Notes under the pieces: generated by a model
What the model was told of the DNA's origin: nothing
The model's input: the letters and a program-made list of their open reading frames with translations, nothing else
Databases searched by the model: none
Source: Sapria himalayana
Lineage: Eukaryota > Streptophyta > Magnoliopsida > Malpighiales > Rafflesiaceae
Direction of reading: 5' to 3'
DNA length: 64,000 bases
NCBI GenBank assembly: GCA_029783825.1
Contig: JAREIK010012363.1
Span: forward strand, 20,218-84,217
Shown here: positions 25,201 through 40,400 of the stretch, one piece after another
Position numbering within the stretch: the stretch's first letter is position 1
Layout of the letters: the number at the start of each line of letters is the position of its first letter
Made by a program: the position numbers and the translations under genes

Positions 25201-28200
25201 TTTAAGTATTTAGGTGTTTATGGGTTTAGGAGTTTTGTCATTTAAGTCTTTACACCATTAGTGATTTATAGTTATTATCTAAAGAATTAAAAAACAAAAA
25301 ATTTAATTATTTGAATTTTTTTAATTTTTGAAGGTTGTAAACTTTGAAAATATAATAATTTTAAATTTTTTTAAATGTGAATATAATATTTAGTTATAAT
25401 AATCATAATAATTATATATAATGTAAACTAAATATAAATAATTTTATTAATAGATATTATAATAATGATCAATAAATAAATTAATAAACTACTATTAATA
25501 AGAATGATATAAATTAAAATATAATTGTAGAATCTAAAATAATTCAAAATCAAAATAAGATATATTACTAAATAATAATTTTTATTTTAAAAATTTTGCC
25601 TCATTTTATAAGCATATATTTTTTTTGATGAAAAATAAATTATTTAAATTATATCTTTCTCACTAATAATTTATTTTGTAATTAATATTTCTATAAAAAT
25701 AAATTGATAAATAATTAAAATGAATATTTAAAATTATAATGAATACTAATAAAAAGAGATATATGATTTATTATTTAGGGTATACCTTTTTAATGGTTTA
25801 TGTTTTTTGTGGTATGGGTGTTAAGGAGTTTATAGGTTTTATTTAATCGATGAAATAACAAAAAATTTATTTTTATGAATTTTCGTGATTTTCAATGGTT
25901 ATAACATTAGAAAATATAATAATTTTTTAAACTTTCTAAAATATGAATGAAATACTTAGTTATAATAATCTTAATAATTATATTTGATCTAAATTTAATA
26001 TAAAAAATTTTATGAATATATATTACTATAATGATCGAAAAATAAATTAATAAACTATAATTAATAAGATAGATATTAATTAAAATATATTTGCAGAACC
26101 CAAAATAATTCAAAATTAATGTGAATTATATTACTAAATAAAATTTTAAAATTTTGAAATTTTGTTTATTTTTATAAGCTTATTTTTTTTTCATAAAAAA
26201 TAATATATTTAAATTATATGTCTCACTCATTATTTATTTTGTATTTAATATATCTATAAAAAAAAACTAAAAAATAATTAAAATGAATATTTAAAATTAT
26301 AATGAATACAAATAAAAATTAAATTTATTATTTAGGTTATATAGGTTTAATGGTTTAAGTATTTAGGTGGTTTTGGGCTTAAGGAGTCTAGATATTTAAA
26401 TGATTAGGCATTTAGTGGTTTATAAGTTTTATTTAAATAATAAAATAATTATTTTTGCGATTTTTTATCATTATTGAAGGTTATAACCTTTGAATATATA
26501 ATAATTTTTAAATTTTTTTCAAATGTAAATATAATATTTAGTTATAATAATCTTAATAATTATAAGACATTTAAATTCAATATAAGTAATTTTATTGATA
26601 TATATTATAATAATGATCAAAAAATAAATTAATAAACAATTATTAATAAGATTGGTAACAATTAAAATATAAATGCAAAACCTATAATGATTCAAAATCA
26701 AAGTAAAATATATTACTAAATGATAATTTTTTATTTTTAAATTTTTACTTCTTTTTATAACTTATATTTATTTTTTGATTTTAAATAAATTATTAAAATA
26801 ATATTTGTCTCACTCAAGATTTATTTTGTAATTAATATTTCTAAAAAATTAAACTATAAATAATTAAAATGAATATTTAAAATTATAATAAATAGAAATA
26901 AAAATTAGATATATTATTTATTAAGTTGTATATAGCTATTAAAAGGATTATGTATTTAGGGGTTTCGGGGTCTATGAGCTTAATGATTTAAGTAAGTAAG
27001 CATTTAATGATCTATAGGTTTTATTTTAAAAATAAAATAACAAAAAATTTATATTTATTATTTTTTCTCATTTTTTTATGTTATAACCTTTGAAAATATA
27101 ATAATTTTGAAATTTCTTTTCAAAATTGAATACAATATATATTTATAATAATAATAGAAATTATATATCATATAAATTCAATATAAATAATTTTATTGAT
27201 AGATATTCTAAAAATTATCAAAAAATAAATTAAAAATCAATTATTAATAAGATTGATATTTCTTAAAATATAATATCAAAACATAAATTGATTCAAAAGT
27301 AAACCAAAATATATCACTAAATTATAATTATTAGTTTTAAAATTTTTATGATTTTTATAAGATTATCTATTTTTTGATGAAAAATATTTTTAATAAATTA
27401 TATTTTTAACTCATAAATTATTTTATAATTAATAAATATATATAAATAAAAAACTAAACAATCAAAATTAATTTTTTAAATTATAATGAAAACAAATAAA
27501 AATCAGATTTATTAATTATTATTTAGGGTATACCGATTTAAAAGATTATCTATATAGGGGTATCAAAATTTTGTAATTTAGTGATTTAAGTGCTTAGACA
27601 TTTAGTTGTGTATACGTTTTATTTAAACAATGAAATAACAAAACGAAATAATTTTTTTTTATTTTTTGACATTTTCAAATGTTATAATCTTTGAATATAT
27701 AATAATTTTAAAATTTTTTTCAAAAGTGAATACTATATTTATTTATAATAATATTTATATTTATATATCAAATAAATTCAATATAAATATTTTTATTGAA
27801 AAATATTCTAATAATGATCAAGAAATAAATTTAAAATCTATAATTAATAAGATAGATATCAATTAAAAAATAATTACAAAACCTATAATGATTCAGAATC
27901 AAAGCAAATTATATTACTATATAATAATTTTTTGTTTTTAATATTTTTTTCTTTTAATAAGTTTATCTATATTTTGTTTGATGAAAAATAATTTATATAA
28001 ATTATATTTGTCTAACTCAAAATTTATTTTTTAATTAATATTTTAAATAAAATAAACAAATAAATAATTAAAATGAATATTTAAAATTATAATAAAAAAA
28101 TAAGATTTATTCTTTATTATTTATGGTATACCATTTTAATTTAAATTAGATCTGTCTCACTAATAATTTATTTTGTAATTAATATTTCTATTAAAATAAA

Positions 28201-28814
28201 CTGATAAATAATTAAAATAAAAATTTAAAATTATACTCAATAAAAATTAAAAAGAGATTTATGATTTATTATTAATGTGTACCAGTTTAATGGTTTTGAC
28301 ATTTAGGAGTTTAGAGATTTATGTTTTTACACATTTAGTATTTTTTAGGATTTATTTAAACAATAAAATAATAAAAAAAAACTTATAATATTTTTTAATT
28401 TTCACAGGTTATAACCTCTGAAAATATAATAAAATTTAAGATTTTCCGAAATGTGAATAGATATTTAGTTATAATAATATTAATAATTATATATCATATA
28501 AATTCAATATAAACAATTTTATTGATAGATATTATAATAATGATCAATAAATAAATTAATAAACTTGTATTTATAAGAATGATATAAATTATACTTCTTT
28601 TATAAGCGTATATATATTTTTTGATTATAAATAAATTATTTAAATTATATTTGTAGCACTCATAATTTATTTTGTAATAAATATTTTTATAAAAATAAAC
28701 TAATAAATAATTAAAATGAATATTTAAAATTATAATAAATAGAAATAAAAATTAGATTTATTAAATATTACGTATTATATAGTGGTTTAATGGTTATGTA
28801 TTTAGGTATTATGG

Positions 28815-28876
28815 GGTTTAGGAGTTTACTGATTTAATTGTGTATGTATTTAGTGGTTTAGGAGTTTACTGATTTA
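28815..28876 (+). repeat. 40-bp (five-unit) slippage duplication inside an 8-mer block
   Basis: GGTTTAGGAGTTTACTGATT begins at 28,815 and again at 28,855. The offset is 40 bp, exactly five 8-bp units. The second copy joins directly to body sequence beyond the palindrome, so this monomer has no palindrome. Confidence 0.88.
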
Positions 28877-31800
28877 AATCATTATATTTATATTTCATAT
28901 AAATACAATATAAATAATTTTATTGATAAATATTCTAATAATAATCAAAAAATAAATTAATAATCTATTATTAATAAGATAGATATCAATTAAAATATAA
29001 TTACACAACCTAAAATGATTCAGAAAGAAAGCAAAATATATTACTATATTATAAATTTTTATTTTGAAATTTTTTCTTCTTTTTATAAGTTTATCTATAT
29101 TTTTTGATGAAAAATAATTTGTATAAATTATATTTGTCTAACTCATAATATATATTGTTATTAATATTTAATAAAAATAAATGAATAAATAATTAAAATG
29201 AATATTTTAAATTAGAATGAAAAAAATAATATTGAGATTTATTATTTATTATTTAGGGTATACTAGTTTGAAAGGATTATCTTTTAAGGGATTTAGAGAT
29301 TAGGAGTTATTGATTTAAGTATTTAGGCATTTAGTGGTTTATGAGATTTATTTAAATAATGAAATAACAAAAAAATTATTTTTGATATTTTCTCACAATT
29401 TCAAAGTTTTTAACCTTTGAAAATATAAAAATTTTAAAATTTTTTAAAAATGTGAATACAATATTTTGTAATAATAATAATTATAATTATATATAATCTA
29501 AACAAAATATAAAGAATTTTATTGAGAGATATTAAATCAATTATCAAAATATAAATTAATAGGTTATTATTAATATGATAGATATAAATTAAAATATATT
29601 TGCAAAACCTAAAATTATTCAAAATCAAAGTAAAATTTATTACTAAATAATAATTTTTTTTAGTTTTTGCTCCTTTTTATAATCTTATATATATTTTTGA
29701 TGAAAAATAAATTATTTAAATTAAATTTGTATCATTCATAATTTATTTTGTAATTTATATTTTAATAAATTATTTAAATTATATTTGTCTTACTCATAAT
29801 TTATTTTGTAATTTATGATTCTATAATAATAAACTAATAAATAATTAAAATGAATATTTAAAATTATAATGAATACAAATAAAATTGAGATTTATTATTT
29901 ATTTTTCAGGGTATATAGGTTTAATGGTTTAATTATTTAGGTGTTTTGTGGTTTAGGAGTTTAGTGATTTAATTATTTACTACCTTAGTGATTTATAGTT
30001 TTTATTTAAAGAAATGAAAAAACAAAAAATTTAATTTTTTGATTTTTTTTTAATTTTTGAAGATTATAACCTTTGAAAATATAATAATTTTTAATTTTTT
30101 TTTAACGTGAATATAATTTTTAGTTATAATAATCTTAATAATTATATATAATGTAAACTCAATATAAATAATTTTATTGATAGATATTATAATAATGATC
30201 AATAAAGAAATTAATAAACTTGTATTGATAAGAATGATATAAATTAAAATATAATTTTAAAATCTAAAATGATTCAAAATCAAAATAAGATATATTATTA
30301 AATAATAATTTTTTATTTTTAAAATTTTGCCTCTTTTTATAAGCATTTATTTTGATGAAAAATAAATTATTTAAATTATATATGTCGCACTAATAATTTA
30401 TTTTGTAATTAATATTTCTATAAAAATAAACTTATAAATAATTAAAAAGAATATTTAAAATTATAATGAATAATAATAAAACCGAGATTTATGATTTATT
30501 ATTTAGACTATACTAATTTAATGTTTTGAGTATTTATGGGCTTCGGGGTTTCGGAGCTTAGTCATTTTAGTATTTAGTCATTTAGTGGTTTATAGGTTTT
30601 ATGTAAAAAATAAAATAACAAAGAATTTATTTTTGTTATTTTTTCTCATTTTTTAAGGCTATAAGCTTTGAAAATATAATAATTTTTAAATTTTTTTTTT
30701 GAAAAGTGAATACAATATGAAGTTATAATAATCATAATAATTATATATCATACAAATTCAATATAAACTATTTTATTGATATTTATTATAATAATGATCA
30801 TAAAAAAGTAATGACTAATTATTAATAAGATAAATATTGTTTAAAATATATTTTTAAAACCTAAAATGACTCAAAATCAAAGTAAAATATTTTACTAAAT
30901 ATTAATTTTAAATTTTTAATTTTTTGTATCCATTTATAAGCCTATATTTTTTTTTGATCAAAAATAAATTATTTAAATTATATTTGTTTCACTAATAATT
31001 TATTTTTTAATTTATATTTCTATAAAATTAAACAAATAAATAATTAAAATATATTTAAATTTATTATAAATACTAATAAAAATGAGATTTATTATTTATT
31101 ATTTAGGGTATAACTATTTAATTGTTTAAGTTTTTTGTGGTTTTGGGGTTAAGGAATTTATTTATTTATATGTTTACACATTTTCGTGTTTATAGGTTTT
31201 ATTTAATCAATGAAATAATAAAAACTTTATTTTTATGAATTTCTGTGATTTTCAAAATTATTGACCTTTAAAAATATAATTATTTTATAATAGTTCTAAA
31301 ATTTGAATACAATACCTAGTTAAAATAATCTTAATAATTATATTTGTTGTAGATTCAATATTAAAAAATGTATTAATATATATATATTAAAAATGATAAA
31401 AAATAAATTAATAAACTATTATTAATAAATAGATATTATTTAAAATATATTTGCAGAACCCAAATAATTCAAAATCAAAGTAAATTATATTACTAAATAA
31501 AATTTTAAATTTTTGAAATTTTGTTTATTTTTATAAGCTTATTTTTTTTTCATAAAAAATATATTATTTAAATTATATCTGTCTCACTCATTATTTATTT
31601 TGTAATTAATATTTCTATAAAAATAAACTAAAAAATAATTAAAATGAATATTTAAAATTATAATGAATTCAAATAAAAATGAGATTTATTATTTATTATT
31701 TAGGTTATTAGGTTTAATGGTTTAAGTATTTAGGGGGTTTTGAGGTTTAGGAGTCTAGAGATTTAAATGTTTAGGCTTTAGTGGTTTATAAGTTTTATTT

Positions 31801-32308
31801 AAATAATAAAATAATAAAAAATTATTTTTGTGATTTTTTATCATTTTGAAGGTTATAACCTTTGAAAATATAATAATTTTTATATTTTTTTCAAATGTAA
31901 ATATAATATTTAGTTATAATAACTAATAATTATAAGACATGTTAATTGAATATAAGTAATTTTATTGTTCGATATTATAAAAATGATCAAATAATAAATT
32001 AATAAACTATTATTAATAAGAGTGATCGCAATTAAAATATAATTGTAAAACCTATATATAATGATTCAAAATCAAAGTAAAATATATTACTAAATAATAA
32101 TTTTTTTTTTTAATTTTTTACTTCTTTATATAAGCTTATTTTTTTTTGATTAAAAATAAATTATTAAAATTATATGTCTAACTCATTATTTATTTTGTGA
32201 TTAATATTTCTATAAAAAATAAACTAATAAATAATTAAAATGAATATTTAAAATTATAATGAATACAAATTAAAATGAGATTTATGATTTATTATATATG
32301 ATATAATG

Positions 32309-32396
32309 GTTTAATGGTTTGATTATTTAGGAGTTTTGTCATTTAGGAGTTTAGCAATTTATGTTTTTAGGCATTTAGTGGTTTATAGGTTTTATT
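32309..32396 (+). repeat. 8-bp-phased block (eleven units), exemplar in subtype C
   Basis: From 32,309 eleven units of exactly eight bases follow in phase. They start GTTTAATG, GTTTGATT, ATTTAGGA and end ATTTAGTG, GTTTATAG, GTTTTATT. This is the clearest block in the window. Phase is maintained although individual units have diverged. Confidence 0.92.
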
Positions 32397-34960
32397 TATA
32401 TAATAAAAATTAAAAATTCTTTTTTTGATTTTTTTGATTTTCAAAGGTTATAAGCTTTGAAAATAAAATAATTTTTAAAATTTTTTGAAATTTGAATAAA
32501 TGTATAATTATATTAATCTTACAAATTATATATCATATAAATTCAATATAAATAATTTTAATGATATATATTATAATAATGATCAAAAATTAAATTAATA
32601 AACTATTATTAATAATATAAATATTAATTAAAATATATTTACATAACACAAAATGATTCAAAATCAAATCAAAATATATTACCAAATAATAATATTTAAT
32701 TTTTAAAATTTTTATTCTTTTTATAAGCTTATATTTTTTTTTTATTAAAATAAATTATTTAAATAATATTTGTCTCACTCAAAATTTTTTTGTAATTAAT
32801 TTTTCTAAAAAATTAAACTATAAATAATTAAAATGAATATTTAAATTATAATAAATAGAAATAAAGATGAGATTTATATTTTATTAAGTAGTATATAGCT
32901 GTTAAAAGGTTTATGTATTTAGGGGTTTTGGGATTTATGAGATTACTAATTTAATTATGTAAGCATTTAATGATCTATAGGTTTTATTTAAAAATGAAAT
33001 AACAAAATTTATTTTTATTATTTTTCTCATTTTTTAAGGTTATAACATTGGAAAATATAATAATTTTATAAATTTTTTCAAAAGTGATTACAATATTTAG
33101 TTATATTAATCATTATATATATATATATATCATATAAATTGAATATGACCAATTTTATTGATAAATATTTTAATAAAGATCAAAAAATAAATAAATAATC
33201 TATTATTAATAATATAGATATCAATTAAAAAATAATTACAAAACTTAAAATAATTTAAAAGCAAAGCAAAATATATTACAATATAATAATTTTTTGTTTT
33301 AAATTTTTTTATTTTAAAAAGTTTATCTATATTTTTTGATTAAAAAAAATTTATATAAATTATATTTGTCTAATTCATAATTTATTTTGTAATTAATATT
33401 TATATAAAAATAAACATATAAATAATTAAAATGAATTTTTAAAATTATAATGAAAAAAAAATGAGATTTATTAATTATTATTTAGGGTATACCGGATTAA
33501 TTTAATATATATCTGTCTCACTAATAATTTATTTTGGAATTAATATTTCTATAAAAATAAACCAATAAATAATTAAAATAAAAATTTAAAATTATACTGA
33601 ATAAAAATTAAAATAAGATTTATGATTAAGTATTAATTTATACCAGTTTAATGGTTTAAGTATTTATATATTTTGTCATTTTAAAATTTAGCGATTTATG
33701 TTTTTAGGCATTTAGTGGTTTATAGGTTTTATTTAAACAATAAAATAATAAAAAAATGTTATAATTTTTTCTCATTTTTATAGGTTATAACCTTTGAAAA
33801 TATAATAATATTTAAAATTATTAAAATGTAAATATTATTTTAGTTATAATAATATTAATAATTATATATCATACAAATTCAATATAACAATTTTATTGAT
33901 AGATATTATAATAAAGATCAAAAATTAAATTAATAAACTATTATTGAAAAGACTAAAATTAATTAAAAAATATTTACAAAATCCAAATTGATTCAAAATT
34001 AAAGAAAAATATATTACTGGATAATACTTTTAAATTTTTAAATTTTTAAATTTTTACTTCTTTTATATGCATATATATATTATCCATTAAAATAAATATT
34101 TAAATTATATTTGTCGCACTCAGAATTTATTTTGTAATAATATTTCTATAAAAATAAACTAATAAATAATTAAAATGAATATTTAAAATTATAATAATAA
34201 AAATAAAAATTAGATTTATTATTTATATGTATTATATATCGGTTTAATGGGTAATGTATTTTGGCATTACAGGTTCTAGGAGTTTACTTATTTAACTGTG
34301 TATGTATTTAATAGTTTATATGTTTTAATTAAAAAATAAAAAAACAAAAAATTTATTTTTATTATTTTTTAATATTTTCAAAGTTTATAACCGTGAAAAT
34401 ATAAAATTATTTATATTTTTTTCAAAGTGAATTCAATATTTAGTTATAATAATCATTATATTTATATATCATATAAATTCAATATAAACTATTTTATTGA
34501 TAAATATTATAATAATTATCAAAAAATAAAAATAATCTATTATTAATAAGATAGATATGAATTATAATATAATTACAAAACCTAAAATGATTCAGAAGCA
34601 AAGTAAAATATATTACTATATAATAATTTTTTGTTTTGAAATTTTTTTTTCTTTTAAAAAGTTTATCTATATTATTTTGATTAAAAATAATTTATATAAA
34701 TTATATTTGTGTAACTCATAATTTATTTTGTAATTAATATTTATATAAAAATAAACAAATAAATAATTAAATTTGAATACTTAAAATTAAAATGAAAAAA
34801 ATGAGATTTATTCATTATTATTTAGGATATACAAGTTTAATTTAAATTAGATCTGTCTCACTAATAATTTATTTTGTAATTAATATTTCTATAAAAATAA
34901 ACTGATAAAGAATTAAAATAAAAATTAAAATTATACTGAATAATTAAATTAATTTATTTT

Positions 34961-37437
34961 GTTCCTCTCTCAACTCTAGAATGATTGCTATAGATCTAAC
35001 CAACATAATAGGAGCTTTTACTTTATCTCTATTATGTCTCATCATATTTGATGTTGAATCACTGAGCTATCAAAGGTAATTTTACTCATGTACGCTTACA
35101 GAATAAACCAAAGTTGTACCCTATGTATTGAAATAGCTAGTTGTTGAGGATGCTATTTATATTGATTATTGTAATTTATTCTAAAATATCTTTCATGCAC
35201 ACACTCAAAGCAATTCTTTTAAAACATAGTTCACCTCTAAAAAAATAACCACCTTGTAGCCTATTAGAACTAACTAGCCCCAAGGCAGTTTGTGCAGGGC
35301 AAGAAGTATGGGCTCTCTTTCAATCAAGAATCAAAAAATTTATTTTATTGGCATGTCTAAGCCTTTTTTTATATCCTCATGGATATGAAAAGTATCATTT
35401 CTTCTTTTTATATTAAAGGAGTTATGTATACAATCTCATAATAGCCAAAAAGGTGTAAATGAATCATATTCAAAGGTATAAAAGGTTTTAATCATTGCTC
35501 AAAATATTAGTTTTGCATATTGACGCTTGAGGTCACAAATCAAAGGAAAAAGCCATAGTGATATTTCCAATCCCAAGAATTTAGCTATAGAAAGTTATAA
35601 AGAGTAGTACTCGAGTTTTAACTATTTCTAGGTTCATGACTTTTGCTCTTGAGGAATGTCCAAAGTACAATCATTCCTAGTGCAATGACTTTGCAATATA
35701 AAGATAAAATGCACAAGCTATGGTGATATCCAATACTCTGACCTAATATTATAGTGATTATATATGTATTTATGATCATTCTTAGTGCCATAACAATATG
35801 TTCAACAGAGAGATACAAGTTAAAGCATATTCTTATCGATATGATTTTTTGTTCTAGAGACAAAATATACAATAAAGCTCATTGCTAATGCTAGAATAAT
35901 CTAAAGCAAGAAAGAGACTGAATCCATAACTCACCCCTTGAGTCATGACTTTTTGTTACATATACAAAAAGATAAATCTATGACATTCCTAAAAGTTGTG
36001 AATTTCAATTTAAATATAACACTTAGTCATTTGATTATAAAAGTGCAAAACATGAGATTTAGGATTTAGGGTTTATGGACTAGGGATATAGTTTATGGTT
36101 TACGGTTTTAATATTTAAAGTTTAGGGTTTATGGTTTTTTTTTGTTTTTTTTTCTGAAATACACACTTTATTTATCATTTAGGCACACAACTTACAAGAG
36201 ACTAAAAAGCTGACTAATTTAGGCTAGCCCACCAAATCCTATACACCTTAATGATTCTATACATAATATACATAAAAAACATAATGCCTAATAATTCCAA
36301 GCGTACGAATACAACTAAAATCACCTGGCATTCCCGGACTTCAGAGTTGGCATTTAGTCATTATGCGCACTACGTCCTTTCCATTCGGATTTCTCCAAGC
36401 CTTTTGGAGGAACCTGAATGATACATCATATTAAAACTATGCAAATATAAAATTGTGCTTGTGTGTGACATGCAGGATCAATAATTTTGCCTATGTCTTT
36501 GCTATCAATGGAATACATGTAAAATTGAATACGCATAAATCCACAAGTCCATATCTATGGCACTTTGTCAATTCATTCTCACCTCTGAATTCCGCATTCT
36601 TTTCTCTCCAATGAACCTCAAAAAGTATCTCTTGGGTAAGAATTATTCCACCTCGAGCTCCAAGAAGTGGTTGCATGTTGCACCGACAAAATATCAAAAA
36701 TTATGCATGCATCGGTGTGCATGTGTGAGGAGGTCCATCTCATAGCCTAATTATCTATGCATACAACCAAGCTAGAATACAAGTAAAATTACAAACGCTA
36801 TAAAGATCAGGTCTTCTGCTGCTGGGAGTGTAGCATCGCCTAATGTGTATTTATAAAATGCATTAGTGGGCCCCACTTAGAGATAATCATAGGTGCAGTT
36901 GCCCTCTTTGCATGCTACATAGACAACAGACAAGATTGTGTGTGTGAGTATGTCATGATATATCTCTACAAGTACATTGTGTATATAAAGTCCAAAATAC
37001 AAATAAGACTACAAACATGAACTTCGAGTTTGAATCTTTTGCTCCCGTGAGGCTGAAATGGACTCCATTGCTTACTAGCCCTGCTTGGTGATGCTTCGGA
37101 TTTTTCCGGCTCTCCAATTAATCATGGATTACCCGCTACTCCTATTGGGACCATGGTTGGGTGGCCCTCTATGCTACATGATTGGGGGCTATTGCTAGTG
37201 GGACCCACTCCTGGCTACTCTTGTGTTTACTCCCGACCACTTTGCTTGGTTTCAGTCAGTTGTCTAGATATTATCATCCCGGCTTGCTAGTGGGGCCCTA
37301 AACAAGCTGGTGGCCCATACTTCTGGCTTCTTCCAGGACTTCTGGCCCCTCTAAATGCTACACCAAAATGGACAATAATATGTCCACGTGTGTACTGTAG
37401 TCCGTCGCTATGTGTGTGTGGTGCAGTAGTATCAGGG
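34961..37437 (+). other. Co-amplified non-satellite insert, copy 2 (longest)
   Basis: Counterpart of 15,534-17,656 with the same left (GTTCCTCTCTCAACTCTAGA) and right (GCAGTAGTATCAGGG) junctions, about 90% similar by eye. It is the fullest copy. About 35,360-35,696 is sequence missing from copy 1, and part of that (to GTTATGTATACA) is retained in the inverted fragment at 48,550. The right-hand 400 bp are G+C rich and contain CCCACTCCTGGCTACTC-like words, but reading frames are broken relative to copy 1. The minus-strand frame at 35,618-35,872 shares about 50 residues with 15,849-16,100, yet matches no family I know. A telomere-like tract lies at 36,058-36,134. It holds no identified gene. Confidence 0.85.
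36058..36134 (+). repeat. Degenerate telomere-like tract in insert copy 2
   Basis: Contains GGATTTAGGGTTTATGG and TTTAGGGTTTATGG words with irregular spacing, and corresponds to 16,298-16,370 in copy 1. Confidence 0.6.
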
Positions 37438-40400
37438 TTTAGGAGTTTAGTATTTTAAGTATTTATGTATTTTGTGGTTTATAGGTTTTATTTAAATAAT
37501 TAAATAACAAAAAAATTATTCTTATGATTTTTTTCTCATTTTCAAGGTTTTAACCATTGAAAATATTAAAATTTTAATTTTTTTTTCAAATGTTAATACA
37601 ATATTTAATTATAATAATCAGAAAAATTAAATATCATGTAAATTCAATATAAATAATTTTATTGATCGATATTATAATACTGATCATAAATAGATTAAAA
37701 ACTCTTATTTATAAGATAGATATTAATTAAAATATATTTGCAACACCTAAAATGATTCAAAATCAAAGTAAAATATATTACTAAAGTAATATTTTTTTAT
37801 TTTTAAATTTTTGATTCTTTATAAGCTTATAAATTTTTTGATGAAGATAAATTATTTATATTATATTTGTCTCATTCATAATTTTATTTTGCAATTAATA
37901 TTTCTATAAAAATAAACTAATAAATAATTAAACGAATATTAAAATTATAATGAATACAATAAAAATGAGATTATGAATAATAATTTAGGGAATATCAGTT
38001 TAATGGTTTAAGTATTTAGGAGTTTTGGAGTTTAGTGATTTAAGTGTTTAGGCATTTAGTAGTTTATATGTTTTATTTAAATAATGAAATAACAAAAAAA
38101 TTATTTTTCAATTTTTTATCAATTTTGAAGGTTATAACCTTTATAATTATAATAATTTTTAAATTTTTTTAATGTGAATACAATATTTAGTTATAATAAA
38201 CTTAATAATTATATATGATGTAAATTAAAAATAAACAATTTTATTGATAGATATTAATAAACTAAATATAAATATAAATATAATAATGATCAAAAAATAA
38301 ATTAATAAAATATTATTTATTGATAGATATTTATATATTATTTATAAATACTTAAACCATTAAAGACGGTTTAAATGTTTATATATTTAAGTGTTTTGGG
38401 GTTTAGGAGTTTAATGATTTAAGCGTTTACGCATTTAGTAGTTTATAGGTTTTATATAAACAATAAAATAACAAAAAATTTAATTTTGTGATTTTATCTC
38501 TTTTTCAAAGATGATATAACCTTTAAAAATATAAAATTTTTAAATTATTTTAAAATTAAAATATAATATTTAGTAATAATAATCTTTATAATTATATAAC
38601 ATGTAAATTCAATATAAACAATTTTATTGATAAATATTCTAATAATGATCAAAAAATAAATTAATAATCTATTATTAATAAGATAGATATCAATAAAAAT
38701 ATAATTACAAAACCTAAAATGATTCAGAAGCAAAGTAGAATATATTACTATATAATAATTTTTTGTTTTGAAATTTTTTTTCTTTTAAAAAGTTTTTATA
38801 TCATTTTTTGATGAAAAATAATTTATATAAATTATTTGTCGAGCTCAATTTATTTTGTAATTAATATTTATATATAAATAAACAAATAAATAATTAAAAT
38901 GAATATTTACAATTATAATGAAAAAAAATGAGATTTATTATTTATTATTTAGGGATACTATTTTAATATAAATTAGATCTGTCTCACTAATAATTTATTT
39001 TGTAATTAATATTTCTATAAAAATAAACTGAGAAATAATTAAAATAAAGATTTAAAATTATACTATATAAAATTAAAATGAGATTTATGATTTATTATTA
39101 CTGTATACCAGTTTAATGGTTTAAGAATTTAGAGGTTTTTTCATTTAGGATTATAGCAATTTATGTTTTTAGGCTTTAGTGGTTTATAATTTTATTTAAA
39201 AAATAAAATATCAAAAAAAATTTCTATAATTTTTCTCATTTTCATAGGTTATAACCTTTGAAATATAATAATAGTTAAAATTTTTTGAAATGCGAATACA
39301 ATATTTAGTTATAATAATAGTAATAATTATATATCATATAAATTTAATATAACAATTTTATTGACAGATAATATAATATAATCAAAATTTAAATTAATAA
39401 ACTATTAATAAAATGATAGATATTAATTAAAAAATAATTACAAAACCCAAATTGATTCAGAATTATTGTAAATATATTTCTGCATAACAATTTTTAATTT
39501 TTAAATTTTTACTTCTTTTATAAGCATATATTTTTTGCATTATATTTTTCACACTCAATTTATTTTGTAATAAATATTTCTATAAAAATATACTAATAAA
39601 TAATTAAAATGAATATTTAAAATTATAATAAATCAAATTAAAAATTAGATTATTAATTATTAAGTAGTATATAGCGGTTTAATGGTTTATGTATTTTGGC
39701 ATTACGGGGATTAGGAGTTTACTAATTTAACTGTGTATGCATTTAGTGGTTTATAGGTGTTATTTAAAAAAATATCAAAAAATTTATTTTTTTATTTTTT
39801 GATATTTCAAAGATTATAACCTTTGAAATATAATAATTTTTAAATTTTTTCAAAAGTGAATACTATATATAGCTATAATACTCATTATATTTATATATAA
39901 TATAAATTGTATATAAATATTTTATTGGTAACTATTCTAATAATGATTAAAAATAAATAATAATCTATTATTAATAAGATAGATATCAATTTAAATATAA
40001 TTACGAAACCTAAAAATGATTCAGAATAAAGCAAAATATATTACTATATAATATGTTTTTCTTTTGAATTTTTTTTCGTTTAAAAGTTTATCTATATTTT
40101 TTTATCAAAAATAATTATATAAATTATATTTGTCTAACTAAATTTATTATGTAATTAATAATTACATAAAAATAAACGAATAAATAATTAAGTTGAATAT
40201 TTTAAATTATAATGAAAAAAATAATATTGAGATTTATTATTTATTATTTAGGGTTATACCGGTTAAAAATGATTATCTAATTAGGGTTTCGAGATTTAGG
40301 AGTTATTGATTTAAGTATTTAGGCATTTAGTGGTTTATAGGATTTATTTAAACAATGAATTAACAAAAAATTATTTTTATTATTTTTTCACATTTTCAAA

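Larger units (their letters stand above)
22291..34960 (+). repeat. AT-rich satellite array between hAT copy 1 and insert 2
   Basis: About 21 monomers. Subtypes in order include H near 23,490, F near 24,085, K near 24,595, Z near 25,190, A near 25,785, B near 26,345, D near 26,940, F near 27,540, E, H near 28,785, F near 29,270, Z near 29,925, G near 30,515, A near 31,115, B near 31,715, C at 32,309, D near 32,900, E, H near 34,240 and E. Near-standard palindromes occur throughout. One H monomer has lost its palindrome through a jump at about 28,876, next to a 40-bp tandem duplication in its 8-mer block. A Z-to-E jump is visible at about 28,590. Antisense hydrophobic open frames of 60-77 codons recur here (for example 22,396-22,629 and 25,907-26,113), but they look like by-products of A/T composition. 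No gene. Confidence 0.93.

Noticed and set aside
36491..36745. Overlapping small frames on both strands in insert copy 2
   Set aside because: They lie opposite each other in the same DNA and are not retained in copy 1.
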